Source: Akkermansiaceae bacterium | Lineage (GTDB): Bacteria > Verrucomicrobiota > Verrucomicrobiia > Verrucomicrobiales > Akkermansiaceae | Direction of reading: 5' to 3' | Assembly (NCBI GenBank): GCA_025354565.1 | Contig: JANXMQ010000090.1 | Location: 29,281 to 93,280 of the forward strand | Length of the DNA: 64,000 bases | In this document: positions 43,869-54,300 of the stretch, piece by piece | Position numbering within the stretch: position 1 is the first letter of the stretch | How the letters are laid out: every line of letters starts with the position of its first letter | Position numbers and translations under genes: made by a program | The notes under the pieces: generated by a model | What the model was told of the DNA's origin: nothing | The model's input: the letters and a program-made list of their open reading frames with translations, nothing else | The model's database searches: none

Positions 43869-45026
43869 ATGCCGCGTAAACCCGCCAAACCCCAAGCTCC
43901 CGCCACCGCGTTGGACTTCTCCGCGCTGGTCGAGGCCATCCGCCAAGTCCACGACCACAGCGCGGAGATTGCCAAGCGTGCGGTGAACACCAGCCTCACA
44001 CTGCGGAACTGGATCATCGGAGCCTACATTGCTGAATACGAACTGAGCGGTGCCGACCGGGCAAACTACGGCGAGCGCTTGTTGCGGGATCTCGCCGCAC
44101 GTTTGGCCGACCTACGGATTTCCAATTGCAACCACCGCCAACTCTACCGGTATCTGCGTTTCTTCCGGCTCTATCCCGGAATAGTGCGGACAGTGTCCCC
44201 ACTATTCCCTTTCCTTGCAGGAGAAGGCCATTTTACCGCATTGGCGAAGCCTCATGAAATAGTGGGGACAGTGTCCCCACTTTTGGGGGCGTCTGCCGAC
44301 AAGCTGATTCAATCCCTGTCCTACAGCCACTTGGAATTGATCGTGGATCTCGACGATCCCCTCAAGCGTGCCTTCTACGAGATCGAATGCATCCGGGGAA
44401 ACTGGTCCGTGCGTGCCCTCAAGCGCCAGATCGCTTCGCTCTACTTTGAACGCTCCGGCCTATCGCTCGATAAGGAAAAGCTCGCCGCCATGGCTCATGA
44501 AACAGCGGAAACCACCGAGCCTAAGCTCACCATCCGCGATCCCTACATCTTCGAGTTTCTCGGCCTCACACCCCGCGAAGCCGTCGCCGAGTCCGATCTC
44601 GAACAATCCCTGCTAGAAAACCTCCAGGACTTCCTGCTGGAACTCGGCCATGGCTTCTGCCTCGAAGCTCGCCAGAAATCCATCCTTATTGGTGACACGC
44701 GCGGCTTCGTGGATCTTGTCTTCTATCACCGCATCCTCCGCTGCCATGTGCTCGTCGAGTTGAAGGTGGACGAGTTCCGCCACGAGCACATCGGCCAGCT
44801 CAACACCTACGTCGCTTGGTTCCAGAAAAACATGATGCGCGAGGGGGATAACCCACCCATCGGCCTCCTACTCTGCACCGGCAAGGATCATGCCCTCGTC
44901 GAATACGCGCTCTCCGCCATGAACCCACGGCTCTTCGTCTCCAAATACCAACTGGAACTTCCTAGCAAGGACGCCCTCCAACAATTCCTCGATCAAAAAC
45001 GCAAGGAGGTGACCGGTGAACTTTGA
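43869..45026 (+). CDS. DUF1016/YhcG-type PD-(D/E)XK nuclease
   Basis: 385 residues. The N-terminal DUF1016 part shows VNTSLTLRNWIIGAYIAEYEL, ADRANYGERLLRDLAARL and LYRYLRFFRLYP. The C-terminal nuclease half has EQSLLENLQDFLLELGHGFCLEARQKSILIG, DLVFYHRILRCHVLVELKVD (PD-ExK-type: Asp, Glu, Lys) and GQLNTYVAWFQKNM. YhcG-like proteins accompany many type I RM loci; the activity is probably DNA cleavage. Two palindromes interrupt the N-terminal half (44180-44281). Inserted between hsdM and hsdS, which normally adjoin. Confidence 0.88.
   Translation: MPRKPAKPQAPATALDFSALVEAIRQVHDHSAEIAKRAVNTSLTLRNWIIGAYIAEYELSGADRANYGERLLRDLAARLADLRISNCNHRQLYRYLRFFRLYPGIVRTVSPLFPFLAGEGHFTALAKPHEIVGTVSPLLGASADKLIQSLSYSHLELIVDLDDPLKRAFYEIECIRGNWSVRALKRQIASLYFERSGLSLDKEKLAAMAHETAETTEPKLTIRDPYIFEFLGLTPREAVAESDLEQSLLENLQDFLLELGHGFCLEARQKSILIGDTRGFVDLVFYHRILRCHVLVELKVDEFRHEHIGQLNTYVAWFQKNMMREGDNPPIGLLLCTGKDHALVEYALSAMNPRLFVSKYQLELPSKDALQQFLDQKRKEVTGEL
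44180..44281 (+). repeat. Pair of REP-like palindromes inside the DUF1016 gene
   Basis: AATAGTGCGGACAGTGTCC-type palindrome at 44180-44206 (near perfect), and AGTGGGGACA-G-TGTCCCCACT at 44261-44281 (perfect apart from the centre). They flank about 55 bases. The family's usual YPxIxxTVS segment is expanded here by a loop (IVRTVSPLFPFLAGEGHF to HEIVGTVSPLL). Different from the palindrome in hsdM. Confidence 0.75.
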
Positions 45027-45042
45027 ATCACATTGCCGCATC

Positions 45043-45132
45043 GCCGTCTCCAGCCGCGCTCTGGAAAACGCACGAACTGAAACCCTCACGGCGCTCGATG
45101 AGTTTCTAACCGGACTGGGGTATTTGAAATGA
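45043..45132 (+). repeat. Duplicated hsdM 3' end in front of hsdS
   Basis: 79 of 90 bases match the last 90 bases of hsdM (43767-43856), in the same reading frame (AVSSRALEN...LGYLK then stop). The copy has no ATG and ends in the ATGA overlap with the hsdS start, the natural hsdM/hsdS junction. It is therefore the remnant of an older hsdM tail left behind when the DUF1016 gene was inserted. Confidence 0.85.
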
Positions 45133-46436
45133 GTGCCTGGAAATCAATCAGATTTGCCGAAATTGGCGAAGCGATTCGTGGGGTGTCCTACACACCTTCT
45201 GATTTGCGTGAAGAGCGTTCGGTTACTGCGGTAACATTGCTGCGATCAAACAACATCAAGGGAGGTAGGATCAATTACCGTGACACACAGTATGTTAGTA
45301 AAGTGGTCGTTCGTGAAAATCAGTTATTAAAGCCGCAAGACATTGCTATTTGCATGTCCAATGGAAACCGTGCTCTTGTTGGTAAGGCGGGGAAATTCGA
45401 AGGCAGATCAGATTCTCTTGAATACACTGTCGGAGCCTTCTGTGCGATTTTTAGACCCAATCAGAGCTTCGATCCTGATTTTGTCAGGCACTTGTTTGGA
45501 TCTGAAGCATACCAGAAACATTTGGATGTGATTCTGGCCGGAAGCGCGATCAACAACCTTAAAGGTTCCGACATCAAAGAAATTGACGCTGACTGCCCAA
45601 CCAGCAAACCCGAGCAAACCAAAATCGCCGAGATTCTCTCGACGGTGGACCGGGCCATCGAACAGACGGAAGCCCTGATCGCCAAGCAGCAGCGCCTCAA
45701 GACCGGCCTGATGCAGGACCTCCTCACCCGAGGCATCGACGAACACGGCAACCTCCGCTCCGAACAAACGCACGAATTCAAAGACTCCCCCCTGGGCAGG
45801 ATTCCGGTGGAGTGGGAGGTGAAGAAACTTGGCAATCTGCTATCTAGCATTAACCAAGGATGGAGCCCGGATTGTGAATCCGACCCGGCCGCTCAAGGTG
45901 AGTGGGGTGTTCTCAGGACCACCGCCGTGGTTTGGGAAGGTTATCAGGATTATGAGAATAAAGGATTGCCTTCGAATCTAGCACCACGACCGCACTTGGA
46001 AATTCAGGCTGGTGATTTGCTGATGACGCGAGCTGGTCCGAATTCGCGAGTAGGAGTGATCGCCTATGTCTATGGCACCCGAAGCAAACTGATGCTATCT
46101 GACAAAATCTACAGGCTTGTTCCCACAAAAGAAGCAGACGGCAGATTTCTTTGCTACGCATTGTCCAGTTCGGGTTCGCAACGCCATTTGTCGAATCTCA
46201 AGACCGGGATGGCTGAGTCTCAGACGAACATTTCTCAGGAGATCGTCAAAGCATTGATGACGGTGTGCCCTCCTTCGGCGGAACAATCGCTTATAGCAGA
46301 TCGCCTTGATCACATTTCCAGCGAATCAAACAAGAGCACAACAGTCTTGGCCAAACTCCGCTCCCTCAAAATCGCCCTGATGCAAGACCTGCTGACTGGC
46401 CGGAAACGGGTCAGCGAATTACTCCCACCTGAATGA
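45129..46436 (+). CDS. hsdS: Type I restriction-modification specificity subunit (HsdS)
   Basis: 435 residues, usual size. Two target-recognition domains: the first in MSAWKSIRFAEIGEAIRGVSYTPSD (1-170), the second in FKDSPLGRIPVEWEVKKLGNLLSSINQG (217-400); each is followed by a conserved helix, PTSKPEQTKIAEILSTVDRAIEQTEALI and PPSAEQSLIADRLDHISSE, ending LMQDLLTRG / LMQDLLTGR. It reads the DNA sequence for methylation and restriction. Its start overlaps the hsdM-tail remnant. Confidence 0.93.
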   Translation: MSAWKSIRFAEIGEAIRGVSYTPSDLREERSVTAVTLLRSNNIKGGRINYRDTQYVSKVVVRENQLLKPQDIAICMSNGNRALVGKAGKFEGRSDSLEYTVGAFCAIFRPNQSFDPDFVRHLFGSEAYQKHLDVILAGSAINNLKGSDIKEIDADCPTSKPEQTKIAEILSTVDRAIEQTEALIAKQQRLKTGLMQDLLTRGIDEHGNLRSEQTHEFKDSPLGRIPVEWEVKKLGNLLSSINQGWSPDCESDPAAQGEWGVLRTTAVVWEGYQDYENKGLPSNLAPRPHLEIQAGDLLMTRAGPNSRVGVIAYVYGTRSKLMLSDKIYRLVPTKEADGRFLCYALSSSGSQRHLSNLKTGMAESQTNISQEIVKALMTVCPPSAEQSLIADRLDHISSESNKSTTVLAKLRSLKIALMQDLLTGRKRVSELLPPE

Positions 46437-48250
46437 GGTTCGACGAACCATCTCGCTTCAATGTTGGTGCCACGGATATTTCTAAATATCCATGGAGCAC
46501 CCTGCTAGATGATCACCCGATCAAGGAGTGCTGGAGTTACTACCAAGTCTTGGGAAAAGCGGCGGCTGAGTGCCGCGATGCTGGTGACGAACTTGGCGAG
46601 CGAGTTTATTCGTTTCTGAACGTCGTTGCCTCGTTTCACGCCACGCCAGATTCCCGCACCTCTCCCTATCATTCCATGTGGCAGAAATCCGACGTGAATC
46701 CTGACGACCTGACGGACCACGATCTCGACGCATTGCAAGGCATCGTCCACGAGATTGAGGATCCCGAGTTCCGTGCTCGTGTAGCGGATGTTCTGTGGAT
46801 TTGTCGAAAAGACTTCAAAGCCGCGAAAATTGCTGTCGCTGCATTTTTAGAATCCGCTGAACGGGTCAAGAAAGGTGAGCTTTGGCCCCCCTATATGGAC
46901 CGCCTGGATCGTGCCGCTCAAATTTCCGGAAAGAAGGGCTTCGAAAATGAGTGCAATACGGTGGTAAAGACAGTCGAGTCAGCCATCGTAGAGTTCGAAA
47001 ACGATCCGAAATCTGGGTTGTTGTGCAACCGGCTCATGGGAATACTATACATGTTAGATGAAGGAGACGTTCTTCGTTACGCAGCACTTTCCGAACGACT
47101 CGCCCGCGAATTTCAAACTGCTAGGGAATGGCATTTCGCGGAAGCATATTGGCAGATTGCTGAAAGTTGGCACAGGAGAGCGAAGAACGACGGTGAGTTG
47201 CAGCGTTGTCAGATTGAAGCTGCGGAGTGCAATGTTCTCCGCGCTGAAAGTTGTCCACAGTTTTCATCCGCTGCTCACTGGATGGGCCGTGGATTGGAGG
47301 CACTACGACGAGCGCGGGCCGATACGGCACGGATCAAAGAAATTCACTCCAAGTTTCTCTCGCTCCAGAAGAAATCTCTCAGCGAGCTAAAGCCGTTTGA
47401 TGACGACCCGGATACGATTCCTGGTCTCCCCGAGGAGAGGACGAGAGTCCAAGCGGCAGCGGTCGCTCATGTTAGCGGGTATCCGTTTCAAGATGCCATA
47501 CGCCGTTTCGCTTACATTGGAAACCCGACCGACTTGGAAGCGTTGAAGACCAATGAGAAAAAGAACTCGGACGGAGTGATCTGGGACAAAATCTTTGGAG
47601 CAACTAGGTTGGATCGTGATGGAAAAGTTGCGGAAATCATGCCGGCCATGGGACTCGATGGAGTGGATCCCGATCAAGTCGCGTTCCGAATGAAGCTGGT
47701 CCAAGCCGCCAGCATGATCTACTGGCCAAATGCAGTGGAATGGAGACTCGAACCTGCCCGGTTTACATTAGCTCAGGAGCATTCGATTCGTTTGAAGGAT
47801 TTGGCCTTTCTCGTCACGAACAACCCCTTTATCCCGGCTGGTCACGAAGGTATTTATCTGCGGGGCATTCAAGCGGGTTTCTTCGGTGACTGGCTGGTCG
47901 CCATGCACCTTCTAATTCCGCAGTTGGAAACATCGCTGCGTCACGTCCTGCAACAATACGGTGTCATCACTTCCACCCTCGATTCCGACGGCACTCAAAA
48001 AGAAAGGGACATCAACCATCTCCTATGGGATTCAAAGGCGGATGAAATTTTCGGAGCAGACATCTTGTTCGACCTGCGGGGCATTCTCATCGAGCGCTTT
48101 GGCTGCAACATGCGCAACGAGATGGCTCACGGTCTGATCTACGAGGGAGGTTTTTACCGAGCCGAATCGATTTACCTCTGGTGGCTCGTGATTCGCATGT
48201 GCTGGATTGGTTACATATCGATTCCCAAAGACCTTCCAGAAGAGCCTTGA
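46433..48250 (+). CDS. DUF4209-domain protein in the defence operon
   Basis: 605 residues. The C-terminal part, LLIPQLETSLRHVLQQYGV, DILFDLRGILIERFGCNMRNEMAHGLI, is the DUF4209 core (the RNxxAHG motif is characteristic, reminiscent of HEPN domains). The rest is helical, with an N-terminal TPR-like region. HEPN-like motifs can act as RNases; here the Arg-Asn-x4-His pattern (RNEMAH) matches that idea, but I cannot prove activity. Overlaps hsdS by 4 bases, so coupled to the RM operon. Confidence 0.75.
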   Translation: MRFDEPSRFNVGATDISKYPWSTLLDDHPIKECWSYYQVLGKAAAECRDAGDELGERVYSFLNVVASFHATPDSRTSPYHSMWQKSDVNPDDLTDHDLDALQGIVHEIEDPEFRARVADVLWICRKDFKAAKIAVAAFLESAERVKKGELWPPYMDRLDRAAQISGKKGFENECNTVVKTVESAIVEFENDPKSGLLCNRLMGILYMLDEGDVLRYAALSERLAREFQTAREWHFAEAYWQIAESWHRRAKNDGELQRCQIEAAECNVLRAESCPQFSSAAHWMGRGLEALRRARADTARIKEIHSKFLSLQKKSLSELKPFDDDPDTIPGLPEERTRVQAAAVAHVSGYPFQDAIRRFAYIGNPTDLEALKTNEKKNSDGVIWDKIFGATRLDRDGKVAEIMPAMGLDGVDPDQVAFRMKLVQAASMIYWPNAVEWRLEPARFTLAQEHSIRLKDLAFLVTNNPFIPAGHEGIYLRGIQAGFFGDWLVAMHLLIPQLETSLRHVLQQYGVITSTLDSDGTQKERDINHLLWDSKADEIFGADILFDLRGILIERFGCNMRNEMAHGLIYEGGFYRAESIYLWWLVIRMCWIGYISIPKDLPEEP

Positions 48251-48271
48251 AATCACCACGACAATTTTTAA

Positions 48272-50362
48272 ATGAAAGCACAAGACCTTCAATTCACCCA
48301 ACTGCTCGAAGGCTCGAAGCAGTTCATCATTCCGATCTTCCAGCGGACCTACAGTTGGGAGCGGAGCCATTGCGAGCAGCTTTGGAACGACATCATTCGT
48401 GTGGGTAGTAACCCCGATCTGAACAGTCATTTCATCGGCTCCGCAGTTTACATCCCCGAGCAGGACACCAGCGCGGCGATTTCCCGCTGGCTGGTGATCG
48501 ACGGTCAGCAGCGCATCACGACGATGACCTTGTTGCTGCTGAGTCTGATGCGTCGCCTGAAAGCTGAGGATCTCGATGACCCGGTTTCCGCCGCGCAAAT
48601 CGAGGACGCCTATTTGCGGAACCGCTACGGCAAGGGAGAATTGAGCTACAAGATGCTACTCACCAAGACCGACAAAAATACCTTGATAGAGCTGCTGGAA
48701 GGTAAGACGCCGTCCGAACCGATTTCCTCGCGGATTGCTGACAATTTCGCGTTCTTCTCTGAGAAGTTGGCCACGGCGGATGTGAAGACGGTGTATCAGG
48801 GTATCCAGAAACTGATGATTGTGGATGTGCGTCTTCAGCAGGGCTTGGACAATCCGCAGATGATTTTCGAGAGCATGAACTCGACAGGTAAGGCACTGAC
48901 TCAGGCAGACTTGATCCGCAACTTCGTGCTCATGGGATTGCCTCATGAGCTTCAAACCCGGCTTTACAGCGACTACTGGCGGCCCATGGAAATCGTCTTT
49001 GGAGCGGAGAACTACAACAATTTGTTCGACGAGTTCATGCGCTTCTTCCTCGTGATTCAAACTGGTAACCACCGTATCCGCCGGGGTGACGTTTACAACG
49101 AGTTCAAGGCTTATTCCCGCAAGCATGAAGTGGAGGCATTACTTGCCTCCTTGAAGGACTATGCAGACTATTACTGCGCGATTGCTCTGGGCAAAGAGAA
49201 GGACGTTCAACTTGCCAGTGCTTTTCACGACATCCGGGAGTTGCGGGCGGATGTTTGCTATCCGCTGCTGATGGAACTGTATGCGGATTTCGTGCTCCAG
49301 CGTCTGAGCAAGGCGGAGTTCATCGAGATCGTGCTGATGGTGGAGAGCTACGTGTTCCGCCGTGCGGTCTGTGACATTCCCACCAACTCACTGCGGCAGA
49401 CCTTTGCGACTTTCAACCGAAAGCTGAAGAAGGATCGCTACATTGAGAGTGTGAAAGCTGCATTCCTCGGATTGCCGTCATATCGCCGCTTCCCAGGAGA
49501 TGCCGAGTTCCAACGCCAGATGAAGGTGCGCAACCTCTACCACTTCAACCGCCGTTCGTATTGGCTCCGTCGTTTCGAGAATCACGACCGGAAGGAGCGC
49601 GTGATGGTGCAGGACTACACCATCGAGCATATCATGCCGCAGAACGAGAATTTGAACGCGGATTGGCAGGCAGACCTTGGCGAAGACTGGAAGCAAATCC
49701 GGTCACAATATCTTCACACTCTGGGCAACCTCACACTGACCGGTTACAATTCGGAATACAGTGATCGCGCTTTCAAGGAAAAGCGCGACATGGACGGAGG
49801 CTTTCACCAAAGCCCGCTGCGCCTAAATGAAGGGCTTGGGACTTGTGAAGTCTGGAACGAGGAGGCAATTCAGAAACGGGCAAACCGCCTCGCCGAAAAG
49901 GCTACGAAGATATGGACCGCGCCATCTCTCCCAACAGATATTCTGGAAACCTACCACCAGAACGGGTCGGAAGAGTCGGAATATTCGCTGTCCGATCATC
50001 CATATCTGGAAGGAGGCACAACCCGCGAACTCTTCGACGCACTCCGAGCAGAGGTGCTGGCGCTCGACGAATGCGTGCGTGAGGTCGTTCTTAAACTCTA
50101 TATTGCATTCAAAGCGGAAACGAATTTTGTGGACGTGGTTCCACAGGCCAAGCGGCTCAGGCTTAGCCTGAACATGGATTTCCCGGAAGTAGATGACCCC
50201 CGCAAGCTTTGCAAGGATGTGACCGGCGTGGGCCGCTGGGGAAACGGTAACACCGAGGTGTTCCTGGAAAAACCGGAAGACCTTCCCTACATCATGGGAT
50301 TGGTCCGGCAGTCGCTCGAAAAGCAACTCGGCGATGAGAATGATGAGCTGCAATTCCCATGA
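48272..50362 (+). CDS. GmrSD-like DUF262-DUF1524 restriction protein
   Basis: 696 residues. N-terminal DUF262 with IPIFQRTYSWERSHCEQLW and the DGQQR motif (residue 76, binds/cleaves nucleotide), central helical region, and C-terminal DUF1524 HNH-type nuclease: YTIEHIMPQNENL (HIxP) and LGNLTLTGYNSEYSDRAFKEKR. The very end (ETNFVDVVPQAKRLRLSLNMD) is a DUF5655-like domain. GmrSD-type systems cut modified (glucosylated) phage DNA in a nucleotide-dependent way. It lies between DUF4209 and the ATPase-winged-helix protein; the stop overlaps the next start by 4 bases. Confidence 0.9.
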   Translation: MKAQDLQFTQLLEGSKQFIIPIFQRTYSWERSHCEQLWNDIIRVGSNPDLNSHFIGSAVYIPEQDTSAAISRWLVIDGQQRITTMTLLLLSLMRRLKAEDLDDPVSAAQIEDAYLRNRYGKGELSYKMLLTKTDKNTLIELLEGKTPSEPISSRIADNFAFFSEKLATADVKTVYQGIQKLMIVDVRLQQGLDNPQMIFESMNSTGKALTQADLIRNFVLMGLPHELQTRLYSDYWRPMEIVFGAENYNNLFDEFMRFFLVIQTGNHRIRRGDVYNEFKAYSRKHEVEALLASLKDYADYYCAIALGKEKDVQLASAFHDIRELRADVCYPLLMELYADFVLQRLSKAEFIEIVLMVESYVFRRAVCDIPTNSLRQTFATFNRKLKKDRYIESVKAAFLGLPSYRRFPGDAEFQRQMKVRNLYHFNRRSYWLRRFENHDRKERVMVQDYTIEHIMPQNENLNADWQADLGEDWKQIRSQYLHTLGNLTLTGYNSEYSDRAFKEKRDMDGGFHQSPLRLNEGLGTCEVWNEEAIQKRANRLAEKATKIWTAPSLPTDILETYHQNGSEESEYSLSDHPYLEGGTTRELFDALRAEVLALDECVREVVLKLYIAFKAETNFVDVVPQAKRLRLSLNMDFPEVDDPRKLCKDVTGVGRWGNGNTEVFLEKPEDLPYIMGLVRQSLEKQLGDENDELQFP

Positions 50363-51351
50363 CCTCCAAGCTCCCAATCAATCTCGAAAACCTCCTCCGC
50401 CAGCGGCAGGTGGAAGGGGAGCGCTTCTGGAACTTCCCCCATGCCGCCATCGAGGAAGCGGTGGTCAATGCAATCTATCACCGGTCCTACGAGATCCGCG
50501 AGCCGGTCGAGATCCGAATTTCCCGCGAGGACCTAGTCGTGCTGAGTTTCCCCGGTCCGGATCGCTCGATCCAGTTGGCGGATCTGAAAAAGGGCACGGC
50601 TGTGTCCCGCCGCTACCGTAACCGCCGCATCGGGGAATTCCTCAAGGAACTTGACCTCACGGAAGGCCGCTCGACCGGGATTTCCAAAATCATCAAGGCC
50701 ATGGCGGCGAATGGCTCCCCAGCCCCGGAATTTGAGACCGACGAGGATCGCAGCTATTTCCTGATCCGGCTGCCGGTGCATGAGAAGGCGACCAATTGGG
50801 CTGGTCTCCTGCCGGAAACTGGTTCGGAGATAGGTTCGGAGAAAACCGACACAGGTTCGGTGAAAAGTTCGGGGGGACGGGCAGATCAGATCTTAGAAAT
50901 GACCCGGCTGACACCAACCGTCAGCGCCGGGGTGCTCGCTATAGAATTGGGAATCTCCAGTCGTGCTGTGGAGAAGCAAATCGCCAAACTCAAGGATCTG
51001 GGAAGGCTTCAGCGTGAAGGATCAGACAGGGATGGGACTTGGGTGGTGCTCGATTTGTCCGCCTCCGAGCGGGAAACAACACCGCAAATCCAGGTCAATC
51101 CCGACACGGTGGGTTCTGGCAAGACTACCCAAGAAACCGCCCAGAATACCACCCAAGAAACTACCCAGGAAAAGATCATTGCCCTACTGCGCACCAACCC
51201 GGCGACGACCCGTGTGGCGTTGGCCAAGGCGCTAGGACTCACCGCAGATGGAGTGAAATACCACCTGGATAAACTCAGGACTGCCGGAAAAATCCGCCAC
51301 CACGGACCCACGAAGGCGAGACACTGGGAAATAATCGAATCATCCTCATGA
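50359..51351 (+). CDS. HATPase (GHKL)-type ATP-binding protein with winged helices, N-terminal AlbA domain missing
   Basis: 330 residues from MTSKLPINLENLL. Known homologues start with an AlbA_2/Schlafen-type domain followed by this HATPase_c_4 region; here the first is absent, so a short form. Seen: AAIEEAVVNAIYHRSYE (N box with Asn), EGRSTGISKIIKAM (G box), then two winged-helix segments, TVSAGVLAIELGISSRAVEKQIAKLKDLG and TTRVALAKALGLTADGVKYHLDKLRTAG. A Gln/Thr-rich linker with a GSEIGSEKTDTGS stretch joins them. Likely regulator or sensor in the defence operon, coupled by 4-base overlaps both sides. Confidence 0.78.
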   Translation: MTSKLPINLENLLRQRQVEGERFWNFPHAAIEEAVVNAIYHRSYEIREPVEIRISREDLVVLSFPGPDRSIQLADLKKGTAVSRRYRNRRIGEFLKELDLTEGRSTGISKIIKAMAANGSPAPEFETDEDRSYFLIRLPVHEKATNWAGLLPETGSEIGSEKTDTGSVKSSGGRADQILEMTRLTPTVSAGVLAIELGISSRAVEKQIAKLKDLGRLQREGSDRDGTWVVLDLSASERETTPQIQVNPDTVGSGKTTQETAQNTTQETTQEKIIALLRTNPATTRVALAKALGLTADGVKYHLDKLRTAGKIRHHGPTKARHWEIIESSS

Positions 51352-54300
51352 GCACCAAGGACAATGCCATCCAGATCCGCCTCGACGAACGGGAACACGT
51401 CGAGAAGCCGTTGCTGGATCAGCTCGCTGGTCTGGGATGGGAGATCATCGACCTGGACGCCAAACAGCATCCTGGAGACTCGCATCGCACCAACTTCACC
51501 GAGGTCGTGATGCTGTCGGTGCTGCGGACACAGTTGAAGGTGATCAACCCGTGGCTGGAAGAGGATCAGGTGGATGAGGTGGTGAAGCAGCTCACAGCGA
51601 ATTTCCCCAGCACCAACCTGCTGCAAAACAACCGGCATGTGTTCAACCAATTGCTGGAAAACACCAGCGTCAGCGAGAACCGCAAGACAGGTGAAAAAAG
51701 CCCATCGGTCAAATTCATTGATTTTAAAAACCGCGACAACAACCGCTTCATCGCAGTCTGCCAGTTCAAGGTTCGCATCCTCGGCACAGAGCATCACATC
51801 ATCCCGGACATCGTGCTGTTCCTTAACGGCCTGCCGGTCGTGGTAATCGAGTGCAAGTCACCCAAAGTGAAGGAGCCGATCCAAGAGGCCATTGTCCAAT
51901 TGACGCGCTACAGCGAGCAACGGGGCGCGAAGGGTGAGGGAAGTGCGCCATTGTTTTTCTACAATCAGTTTATCGTGACGACCTGCCGACAAGAAGCGAA
52001 GTTCGGCACCATCACCACCCACAATGAAAAGCATTTCTATCGCTGGTCGGACCCTTATCCGCGCACGCTGAATGATCTGGAGCATGGCAGCAGCGGCCCC
52101 AATGACCAGCAACGCCTTGTCGCGGGGATGCTGGACAAAGACAACCTGCTGGATCTCATCCGCACGTTCACGATCTTCAGCACGAACGACAAGGGGGAGA
52201 TGATCAAGGTGGTCGCACGCTATCAACAGTTCCGCGCCGTAAAGCTGGCGATAAAGCGGTTGTTAGCTGGTAAGAACCCACGCGAGCGCAGTGGAATCAT
52301 CTGGCACACTCAGGGGTCCGGCAAGTCCCTGACGATGATGTTTATGGTGCGGGAGATGTATCGACATCCCTCGCTCTCGAAATGGAAGGTCATCTTCGTC
52401 ACCGACCGCACGCAATTGGAGCAGCAACTTTCAGAGACCAGCCAGAGTATCGGTTTCACGGTCAAGCCAGCGGACAGCATCAAGAAGCTCAAGGAACTAC
52501 TGACAAGCAATGCCTCCGACCTGGTGATGGCGATGATCCATAAGTTCCGCGAGACTGACTTATCAGAAACATTTCCCGAGCTAAACAGCAGTCCGAACAT
52601 CCTCGTTTTGACGGACGAAGCGCATAGATCTCAATATTCCAGGCTGGCAGCAAATCTGGACAAGGGAATACCCAACGCAACGCGCATTGGCTACACCGGG
52701 ACACCTATCGACAAGACCGAGCGGGTCTTCGGTGACTACATCGATAAATACACGATGCGCCAATCCATTGCCGACGGAGTCACCTTGGAAATTATTTACG
52801 AAGGCCGGACCCACAACGCAGAGGTGAAGGATCAGATCGGGATGGATGTGAAGTTCGCGGATGTTTTCAGCGACTACAACTTACAGGAACGGATGGAAAT
52901 CCTCGGCTACGGATCGCGAGGTGCCTATCTGGAGGCGGACACGACAATCGCCGCAAAAGCCAAGGACATGGTGGCGCACTATCTGACCCACGTTTTTCCC
53001 AATGGCTACAAGGCGCAGATCGTAGCCACGTCTCGCGAAGCTGCCGTGCGCTACAAGAAACACGTCGATGCTGCGGTCACAGAGGCCATCAAAGAACTCG
53101 AAGGGTCCAACCCCTTGAAGCTGGACATAAACAGGCTCAAACAGCTCAAGAGCGACGTGGTGATCTCTGGCAAACATAATGACGAGTTGCACCTGACTCC
53201 TTACACCAACGCATCGAAGCACGAGACCACGATCAAAAGCTTTAAACTGCCTTTTGGGAATGAGGACGAAGGGGTGAAGGGCGACATGGGCATAGTAATC
53301 GTCAATAACATGCTGCTGACGGGCTTCGATGCCCCGGTGGAGCAAGTGATGTATCTGGACAAGATCATCGTCGCACACGGCTTGCTACAGGCCATTGCAC
53401 GGGTGAACCGGGTGGGAGGTGACTCCAAGGAGAAAGGCTTTGTCGTGGATTACGTAGGCATCGGTCACCACCTCAAGAAAGCGCTTGATAATTATGACGA
53501 GCGCGAACAAAAGGAGATCGTGGATGTGCTGAGTTTTCCCGAAGAAGAACTGCGGGAATTAAAGGCCAGCCACGAGGCAGTTCTGGCCTTCCTCAAAAAG
53601 CAGGGATTGAAGGACCTCACGGACGCCGATGCATTTTACGACGTGTTTTACGATGAGGATCTGCGCTTCGAGTTCATGAGCCTTTTCAAGAAATTCACCA
53701 AGAATCTGAACCTTGTTTTCCCCGCCAGACAGGCACTCGACTACATGGCGGACTTTCAATCCTTGGTGGCGATCAATGAAATGGCCGCGAAGCATTTCAG
53801 AGATGGAAGGCTGAGCATGAAAGGAATCCCGCCCAAGCTGAGATCTATCACCGATGCGTTCCTGGAGTCGCGCTGCATCAACGTGAAAGTGGAGCCTATT
53901 TCGATTCTCGACGAAGATTTCCAAAAGGAGGTCAAGAAGCACTCCCGGACCAAGACCAAAGCGGCAGAGATCGAGCACGCCATCCGTCATCACCTCGACG
54001 TGAATCTGAATGACGACCCGGAATTGCAGGCATCGTTCGCAGAGGCATTGAGAAAGATCTTCGAGGAATTCGCTAATAACTGGAAGAAGATCTTTGAGGA
54101 GTTGGAGAAGCTCCGCCAGCGTATTGTGGACGCCGGTAATGAACCCACCTACGGACTGCATCGCAAAAAGCAGATGCCTATTTTCCGCATCCTGAAATTC
54201 GAGATATTTGGAGAGGATTCCACTGGCGCGAACGCTAAAGTTGCCGAGGGAGATATTGATCAAAATGTCACTTGGATGACAGCAGATCCGGTTCTGTATG

